Source: Microbacterium sp.
GTDB lineage: Bacteria; Actinomycetota; Actinomycetes; Actinomycetales; Microbacteriaceae
Reading direction: 5' to 3'
DNA: 10,827 nucleotides
Assembly (NCBI GenBank): GCA_003524435.1
Contig: DQHP01000071.1
Location: forward strand, 1-10,827
The position numbers and the translations under genes are program-made. Positions 6,559-10,827 of the stretch are shown piece by piece (the first letter of the stretch is position 1; each line of letters opens with the position of its first letter). The notes beneath the pieces were generated by a model, which was given only the letters and a program-made list of their open reading frames with translations, made no database searches and was not told the DNA's origin.

Positions 6559-6581
6559 GGCACGCTTGAAAGAAGTACTCC

Positions 6582-7952
6582 ATGAACACGGAGCCGATCC
6601 CCACGCAGATCACTGAGACAGACGACCTCATCGACACGATCGAGCAGAGCCTCTCGCAGGGTGACCTCCCCGCAGCATCCGCCGCCCTGACGCCGGTGTC
6701 GAACCGACAGATCGTGCAGGTTCTCGAGCGTCTGAGCGCGCGTCAGCGAGCGGTGCTCTATCGACTGCTACCCAAGCAGCGTGCCCTTGAGGTTTTCGAG
6801 TCGCTGTCGCCCGAACTGCAGGGCGAGATCGTGCACAGCCTGCAAGATGCTGAGGTCGCCACTCTCTTCGCCGAGATGGATCCTGACGACCGCGTTTGGC
6901 TGCTCGACGAGCTTCCCGCGTCGATCGCGCCCCAGCTTCTTCGCGGGCTGCCCCCGCACGAGCGCACTCTCACCGCCGCCGTCCTCGGATATCCGCAGGA
7001 TTCCGTCGGCCGGCGGATGAGCCCCGAGTACGTCACCACTCATCCGCACCTCACCGCCGCTGCCACTTTGGCACGGGTGCGTGCTCGCATCGATGACGCC
7101 GAGACGATCTACACCCTTCCGGTGACTGACACGGCCCGGCGCGTGGTCGGAGTCGTGAGCCTCAGAGATCTGTTCGCGGCAGACGAGGACGTCACCATCG
7201 ACGCGCTGATGCGCGACGCGTACACGACCGCTGCAGACACCGACGCGGAGATCGCCGCGCGTGAATGCACCGACCTTGCGCTGCTCGCCGTCCCGGTGGT
7301 CGACAGCGAACACCGCCTCGTCGGGATTCTCACCATCGATGACGCCACCCGAATCCTCAAGCGCGAGGAAAGCGAGGATGCCGCGCGCCAGGGTGGTGTC
7401 GAGCCTCTCGGCCGCCCGTATCTGTCAACGCCGGTCGCCCGCATCGTGCGCTCACGCGTGGTGTGGCTGCTCGTACTGGCCGTCGGAGCCACGCTGACCG
7501 TGCAGGTGCTGTCGGTGTTCGAGGCAACGCTGGCGCAGATGACGGTATTGACGCTGTTCGTGCCGCTGCTGATCGGCACGGGTGGGAACACCGGCAATCA
7601 GGCTGCGACAACGGTGACCCGCGCGCTTGCGCTCGGCGAGGTTCGACCACGAGATCTCATGCGCGTGCTCACTCGAGAGTTACGGGTTGGTGTCTCGCTC
7701 GGCATCCTTCTCGGCCTGCTCGGATTCGCCATCACCGGCCTGCTCTTCGACTGGCATATCGGTCTCGTGATCGGGTGCACGCTCATCGCCGTCTGCGCCG
7801 TTGCCGCCACGATCGGCGGAATCATGCCGCTTGTGGCGCGGCTGATTCGCGTGGACCCGGCCGTGTTCTCGAATCCGTTCATCACGACTTTCGTGGACGC
7901 CACAGGTCTGGTGATCTACTTCGTCATCGCGAAGGCAATCCTGGGAATCTAA
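6582..7952 (+). CDS. mgtE: MgtE-family magnesium transporter
   Basis: 456-residue Mg2+ channel/transporter of the inner membrane, the normal length for MgtE. Order of domains: MgtE N-terminal helical domain (about 15-140, with LPASIAPQLLRGLPPHERT at 111-129), a CBS pair (about 145-260, with the two repeats around VVGVVSLRDL 188-197 and LVGILTIDDA 246-255), a connecting helix, and a five-helix membrane domain (about 288-455). Signature motifs: GTGGNTGNQAATTVTRALAL (332-351) and, near the end, DPAVFSNPFITTFVDATGL (425-443), whose Asp439 corresponds to the ion-pore aspartate. The cytoplasmic N and CBS domains bind Mg2+ and gate the pore in studied homologues. A long structured leader precedes it, and a MarR gene follows after 21 bp. 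Confidence 0.97.
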   Translation: MNTEPIPTQITETDDLIDTIEQSLSQGDLPAASAALTPVSNRQIVQVLERLSARQRAVLYRLLPKQRALEVFESLSPELQGEIVHSLQDAEVATLFAEMDPDDRVWLLDELPASIAPQLLRGLPPHERTLTAAVLGYPQDSVGRRMSPEYVTTHPHLTAAATLARVRARIDDAETIYTLPVTDTARRVVGVVSLRDLFAADEDVTIDALMRDAYTTAADTDAEIAARECTDLALLAVPVVDSEHRLVGILTIDDATRILKREESEDAARQGGVEPLGRPYLSTPVARIVRSRVVWLLVLAVGATLTVQVLSVFEATLAQMTVLTLFVPLLIGTGGNTGNQAATTVTRALALGEVRPRDLMRVLTRELRVGVSLGILLGLLGFAITGLLFDWHIGLVIGCTLIAVCAVAATIGGIMPLVARLIRVDPAVFSNPFITTFVDATGLVIYFVIAKAILGI

Positions 7953-7957
7953 AAGTC

Positions 7958-7985
7958 GTGAAGGAGCTTCACAATGAAGTACAAT
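7958..7985 (+). promoter_or_regulatory. Palindromic operator and -10 element of the MarR gene
   Basis: GTGAAG-GAG-CTTCAC (7958-7972) is a perfect 6-bp-arm inverted repeat, the size and symmetry of MarR operators. TACAAT (7980-7985), a near-ideal -10, follows 7 bp later and ends 6 bp before an in-frame ATG at 7992. The palindrome would cover the promoter spacer, so a bound dimer would block RNA polymerase. The AAGGAG inside it (7961-7966) can also serve as ribosome site for the ATG at 7974. Confidence 0.6.
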
Positions 7986-8450
7986 CACGATATGACTCCT
8001 CCCCTTCTTGACCGCCTGCTCCAGATCGGTGACCTGTTCCAGAAGGACATGGCGCGCGCATTCGACGGCACGACGCTGACGCCGTCGCGTGTCCACCTGC
8101 TCTGGATGTTGCAGCACGCAGGACCTTCGACGCAACAGGCGCTCGCACATCTGTGCGAGGTGAGTCCGCGCAACATCACGGGGCTGGTCGATGCCCTCGA
8201 GCAGTCCGGACACGTACGGCGAACGCCGCACCCGACCGACCGCCGTTCGGTGATCGTCGAGCTCACTGCCGTTGCGACCGAGACGATGACTCAGATGCAG
8301 CGTGAGCACGACGAACTGAATAAGACCCTGCTTGATGCTGTCGCGCCGGCTGATCGGGCCGCCGTCGCGCGTGGCGTAGAAGCGATCGCGCATCGATTGG
8401 AAGAGCTGGTGAGCGCAGCATCCGCCGACTCAATCACGGGGAAGACATGA
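7974..8450 (+). CDS. MarR-family transcriptional regulator
   Basis: 158-residue winged-helix DNA-binding protein, expected to act as a dimer. Seen: N-terminal dimerisation helix (LLDRLLQIGDLFQKDMARAF, 11-30), the HTH with recognition helix SPRNITGLVDALEQSG (64-79), and the wing with the family signature RRTPHPTDRRS (82-92), followed by long C-terminal dimerisation helices (about 99-150). Ligand unknown. Two starts are possible: 7974, preceded by AAGGAG at 7 bp, and 7992, 6 bp after TACAAT and leaderless; codons 2-6 are AT-rich compared with the rest, which favours 7992 for its own promoter, while 7974 could serve read-through mRNA from mgtE. Autorepression through the palindrome at 7958-7972 is inferred. 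The stop overlaps the next ORF by 4 bp (ATGA), so the two are co-translated; that neighbour appears decayed. Confidence 0.92.
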   Translation: MKYNHDMTPPLLDRLLQIGDLFQKDMARAFDGTTLTPSRVHLLWMLQHAGPSTQQALAHLCEVSPRNITGLVDALEQSGHVRRTPHPTDRRSVIVELTAVATETMTQMQREHDELNKTLLDAVAPADRAAVARGVEAIAHRLEELVSAASADSITGKT

Positions 8451-8986
8451 GCGCTCCTCGGATCTCCCACGCCGTGACGGCCACCCCCTCTCGCTGGGCT
8501 CGTGCACGCAATTGGCTGTACCGCGCGCTGATCGCCGAACTGCGGGTCTACTCCAGCATCGGAAGAGCGATCGCGCGCAAGCCTGCGATTGCGCGCGATG
8601 CGACTGGCATCAGCCTGACATGAATGGTGGGCCTGATGTGCGCGATGCTGCTGCGGCCTCATTCGGTTGGCCCCGAGGGCGTCCACGTGCGCGGCGGACT
8701 GGAGATCGATGTCGCTGTGCCGTGGGACACCGTGGCCTCCGTCGCCATCCGACGACGCGTCGACGAGCCGAAGTCTCCGCGCATCACCGACACGGAGGAC
8801 GGCACGGAGTACGCGGAGCGCATGCAGAACGAGACCAACATCGAGATCGAACTGGAGCGTCCGTACGCCGTGCGACTGCCTGGGCTCTGGCCGCGTGGCG
8901 GAGAGAACCCCGTCACCACCGTGCGACTGTGGGCAGATGAGCCGCGCGCATTCCTCGATGCTGCACGCCCATTCCTGATCGACTGA
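8447..8986 (+). pseudogene. Membrane protein gene broken by internal deletion and in-frame TGA
   Basis: Two ORFs in one frame abut exactly: residues 1-58 (8447-8623, ending TGA at 8621-8623) and a second part from the next codon, ATG 8624. The first carries RWARARNWLYRALIAELRVY and then SSIGRAIARKPAIARDATG, the usual lead-in of an actinobacterial membrane protein family I know only as hypothetical; the second carries its soluble C-terminal domain. In homologues, as I recall them, a stretch of some 60-80 residues with membrane helices lies between, ending in a Trp codon just before MVGL. Here that stretch is absent and TGA stands at the Trp position (TGG to TGA would be one change). So an in-frame deletion plus a nonsense change is the simplest reading. 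The ATG overlaps the MarR stop by 4 bp. Less likely: two separate small genes. Confidence 0.5.
8624..8986 (+). CDS. C-terminal remnant: PH-like soluble domain, possibly still translated
   Basis: 120 residues. A short hydrophobic start MVGLMCAMLL (1-10) is the end of a membrane helix; then RPHSVGPEGVHVRGGLEIDV and VPWDTVASVAIRRR form the beta-rich, PH-like domain found after the membrane helices in the intact family, finishing with VTTVRLWADEPRAFLDAARPFL. The coding part is well preserved and GC-rich, so decay is recent or the domain is still under selection. Its ATG follows the TGA at 8621-8623 directly, so termination-reinitiation could produce it. No Shine-Dalgarno sequence is visible. Function unknown. 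Confidence 0.5.
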   Translation: MVGLMCAMLLRPHSVGPEGVHVRGGLEIDVAVPWDTVASVAIRRRVDEPKSPRITDTEDGTEYAERMQNETNIEIELERPYAVRLPGLWPRGGENPVTTVRLWADEPRAFLDAARPFLID

Positions 8987-9001
8987 TGTCGCGGTTCTGA
9001 G

Positions 9002-9031
9002 GTTCGCCGAACTTCTCCGTAGACTCGCCAG
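9002..9031 (+). promoter_or_regulatory. -10 element and small palindrome before the Pr6Pr gene
   Basis: TAGACT (9020-9025) fits TANNNT and ends 6 bp before the ATG at 9032. GTTCG-C-CGAAC (9002-9012) is a perfect palindrome 7 bp upstream of it, in the spacer of the promoter. Possible operator; the arms are in the opposite order to the LexA box, so SOS control is not claimed. Confidence 0.4.
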
Positions 9032-9754
9032 ATGGCGCGGCATCCGCGTCAGGAAGGAGTCGGCGAGAAGGTGAAGGCACGAACCACGTTCGGCGTGCTT
9101 CGTTTTGCCACCGCAGCCGTGTGCCTCGGAGCGCTCACTCACCGCCTGTTCTGGGGGCTCAGCTCGCAGACGATCGCCGGCCGCAACTTCTTCGCGTACC
9201 TCACCGTCGAATCGAACTGTGCACTCGTCGTGCTGCTCATCATCGGCGGCATCCTCGCATTTCGTCGTGATGACGACCCTCGCTGGTTCAGCGTTGCACT
9301 TTCTCTCGTGCTGACCTGGACCACGACCGCCGGGCTCGCGTTCGCGTTGATCGTGTGGCAGGCGGGGTTGCGCGGCATCCGCGTCGACGTGCCCTGGTCA
9401 GATCAGCTACTGCATTTCTGGCTGCCCGCATTCACAGCTCTGGCCTGGACGCTCACACCAGGCCATCGCGCAGTGCCGTGGTGGATCATCCCCGGATCTC
9501 TGGTGTTTCCACTGGTCTGGGGCGGGGTGACGATGTGGCGGGGTCCGCTCATCGGCTGGTACCCGTACTACTTCTTGGACCTCCGTCAGGTGAGCGGTAT
9601 CGGAGAGTTTCTCATCACGAGCGCCCTCGCGTTGGCGATCTTTGCGCTCGTCGCGACGGTGCTCGCCGTGATCAGTCGGGTGAGCCCTTCACGCAAGCAA
9701 GTGAGCCAGATCAGCTCTTGGCATCGGAAGGCGCAAAGGATTCCAGTGATGTGA
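9032..9754 (+). CDS. Pr6Pr family membrane protein
   Basis: 240-residue integral membrane protein with about six hydrophobic segments (about 21-41, 53-77, 86-110, 126-142, 149-168 and 191-215), matching the Pr6Pr family of actinobacteria (function unknown; distantly similar to FAR-17a/AIG1 proteins). Family motifs seen: FFAYLTVESN (53-62), LLHFWLP (126-132) and GWYPYYFLD (175-183). The ATG follows a -10 element by 6 bp, so leaderless translation is likely; a GTG at 9071 with AAGGAG 11 bp upstream is an alternative that would drop 13 residues before the first span. The last 44 bp, encoding the hydrophilic tail SSWHRKAQRIPVM, overlap the 3' end of the convergent amine oxidase. No functional link with neighbours is evident. 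Confidence 0.85.
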   Translation: MARHPRQEGVGEKVKARTTFGVLRFATAAVCLGALTHRLFWGLSSQTIAGRNFFAYLTVESNCALVVLLIIGGILAFRRDDDPRWFSVALSLVLTWTTTAGLAFALIVWQAGLRGIRVDVPWSDQLLHFWLPAFTALAWTLTPGHRAVPWWIIPGSLVFPLVWGGVTMWRGPLIGWYPYYFLDLRQVSGIGEFLITSALALAIFALVATVLAVISRVSPSRKQVSQISSWHRKAQRIPVM

Positions 9755-10827
9755 GCGCGGCGCCCAGCGCCTCGTTCTCTTCCAGGGCGGCGAACTTCTC
9801 TGCAGCAGCACCGCCGACGATACCGACCAGCACGTTCTCACCGGTGATCGGAAAGAGGTTGATCCAGGTGCGCACTGTCGCTTCGCCGCCGACGACGTGC
9901 CAGATCGCGGCATCCGTCTCCCAGAACGGCTCGTCGTCATAGCGCAGCCAGATCGTTTCGATATGTCCCATTCCCATCGCATTTATCGCTCCGCGATGTG
10001 CGAAAGGCAGTGGCGGGTTGAATTCGATGCCGTCACGCTGAAGCACTCCCAACGGCACCGTCACGACCGCCCGATCGAATGAGACGGATTCTCCCGTGCC
10101 CAGACGCAGACTGACGCCCGCGTCGTCGTAGGCGATACGGGTCACAGGTGACGCAAGCGTCAATTGCGCGTCGCCCAGGAGCTCCTTCACAAAGACGCTG
10201 AAATCTCCCACGACGGCGCGGGTGGCGTCAGCGGGCATCTCGGGCGGGAACCAGGATGAGAGCACATCGGCATCGGCCGCCGCGGTTGTGGCGAGATATG
10301 CCAGAAGCGCGGCGAGCGCAGGCTCCTCCGGATCAGCACCAGTCTCTGTGAGTGCCTCAGCGAGCGCGACATCAGCGGGCAGCACCTGCGCCGCGGCCAC
10401 CGCCTTCTCAATCGGTGCGCTGCTGACAGGATCAATCTCTCCGTCCGGCGAGCGCCAGAGCGTCGTCGTCAGGTCGACCGTCTCGGGAAAGTTCGGATGC
10501 TCGTTGGTCGTGTCATCCATCCCCAGCAGCCACGACCCGAGCTGAACGGGAAGCGGCCACTCATCGTCGAGCTGCGAATGAACGCGCCCTCCGACGCGGT
10601 CACGCGCCTCGAAGACGGTCACCTCGATGTCGGCGTCGGCGAGTTCGGACGCCACCATCGCCCCCGCCAGCCCTGCACCTATCACGGCGATCCGTTCGCC
10701 AGTGGCGACCGTCGCACGCAGGCGCATCGCTGCGCTCTGCCCGGAGTGGAGGGCCCCGCGCATCGTGCCAGGGTTGTCGACATCTGTTGCCTCACCGGCG
10801 AAGTACACGCGGCCCTGAATGGGTTCG
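9711..10827 (-). CDS. Flavin amine oxidase, C-terminal part of an apparent tandem fusion (5' end outside window)
   Basis: FAD-dependent amine oxidase family. The reading frame is open to the window edge; 371 residues are visible (numbered from the edge). It opens with RVYFAGEATDVDNPGTMRGA (6-25), the FAD-binding motif that normally ends an amine oxidase, and some 15 residues later a second oxidase begins: VIGAGLAG (48-55, dinucleotide-binding GxGxxG), VTVFEARDRVGGR (69-81, ribose-binding Glu73), LGSWLLG (96-102), TVPLGVLQ (256-263) and FNPPLP (269-274). The second oxidase ends at residue 371, about 80-100 residues before its own GEAT motif would come. The position normally held by the catalytic Lys (as in EKIWL) reads ETIWL (Thr291). 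So this is a tandem fusion whose second copy may be non-catalytic. The GTG at 10808 is not the start, because the motif continues upstream. Substrate unknown. Confidence 0.85.
   Translation of the reverse strand, partial: EPIQGRVYFAGEATDVDNPGTMRGALHSGQSAAMRLRATVATGERIAVIGAGLAGAMVASELADADIEVTVFEARDRVGGRVHSQLDDEWPLPVQLGSWLLGMDDTTNEHPNFPETVDLTTTLWRSPDGEIDPVSSAPIEKAVAAAQVLPADVALAEALTETGADPEEPALAALLAYLATTAAADADVLSSWFPPEMPADATRAVVGDFSVFVKELLGDAQLTLASPVTRIAYDDAGVSLRLGTGESVSFDRAVVTVPLGVLQRDGIEFNPPLPFAHRGAINAMGMGHIETIWLRYDDEPFWETDAAIWHVVGGEATVRTWINLFPITGENVLVGIVGGAAAEKFAALEENEALGAALTSLESFAPSDAKS

Larger units (their letters stand above)
6281..6581 (+). promoter_or_regulatory. 301-bp leader region upstream of mgtE
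   Basis: This stretch has no large gene. It holds a TANNNT element TAGCCT (6311-6316), 8 bp before a tiny ATG ORF (6325-6342) and the best visible candidate for the mgtE promoter; several local stems such as ACTC-CCAT-GAGT (6412-6423) and CTCGC/GCGAG (6372-6376, 6401-6405); a possible leader ORF (6418-6483); and a strong hairpin (6524-6558). A Mg2+-responsive leader would be natural before mgtE. The words TGAGGC (6340-6345) and AAAGACG (6392-6398) also occur in M-box riboswitches, but the other invariant M-box parts are not found, so I do not call a known riboswitch. Confidence 0.4.

Noticed and set aside
6768..8393. Minus-strand ORFs of 181 and 237 codons across mgtE and the MarR gene.
   Set aside because: They lie wholly opposite two well-identified genes, and the products are His/Arg/Asp-rich without motifs.
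8567..8595. Two GCGATYGCGCG copies as a repeat or CRISPR-like element.
   Set aside because: Only two imperfect copies 18 bp apart, both inside coding sequence for similar residues; mentioned only as a possible deletion-prone site.
9002..9012. LexA (SOS) box upstream of the Pr6Pr gene.
   Set aside because: The palindrome is GTTCG-C-CGAAC, whereas the actinobacterial LexA box is CGAAC-N4-GTTCG; arm order and spacing differ.

Overview
The window is high-GC DNA from an actinobacterium, most likely of the family Microbacteriaceae (Microbacterium-like). This rests on the GC-rich codon choice, on actinobacterial forms of several proteins (CoaBC, a GlxA-type AraC regulator, MgtE, Pr6Pr), on frequent GCATCC words, and on several genes whose start codon lies 6-7 bp after a TANNNT -10 element, which points to leaderless mRNAs. 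Species-level placement is inference.

Left part (1-3131): the 5' end of coaBC (coenzyme A biosynthesis) runs off the left edge on the minus strand. It is divergent, across 32 bp, from an NRDE/TANGO2-family gene. That gene converges on a GlxA-type transcriptional regulator, and a perfect 8-bp stem spans both stop codons. Divergent from the regulator, across a promoter region rich in inverted repeats, are a 50-residue membrane protein and a 155-residue membrane protein with a Pro/Gln/Ala-rich tail.

Middle (3125-6280): two GT4 glycosyltransferases form a minus-strand operon with a 4-bp gap, probably building a cell-envelope glycolipid or polysaccharide. Divergent from them is an unrecognised 195-residue cytoplasmic protein.

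Right part (6281-10827): mgtE (Mg2+ channel/transporter) has a 300-bp leader holding a possible small leader ORF and a strong hairpin. A MarR regulator with its own palindromic operator follows. Overlapping its stop by 4 bp is what appears to be a decayed membrane-protein gene: its two halves share a frame but are split by TGA, and the expected membrane segment is missing. A Pr6Pr membrane protein then converges, with a 44-bp overlap, on a minus-strand flavin amine oxidase that runs off the right edge. The visible part of the oxidase looks like the second half of a tandem fusion: a C-terminal FAD motif of one oxidase, then a second oxidase that ends before its own.

I see no rRNA, tRNA, CRISPR, IS element or phage gene. 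This is mostly ordinary chromosome; the oxidase fusion, the mgtE leader and the broken gene are the items most worth checking.
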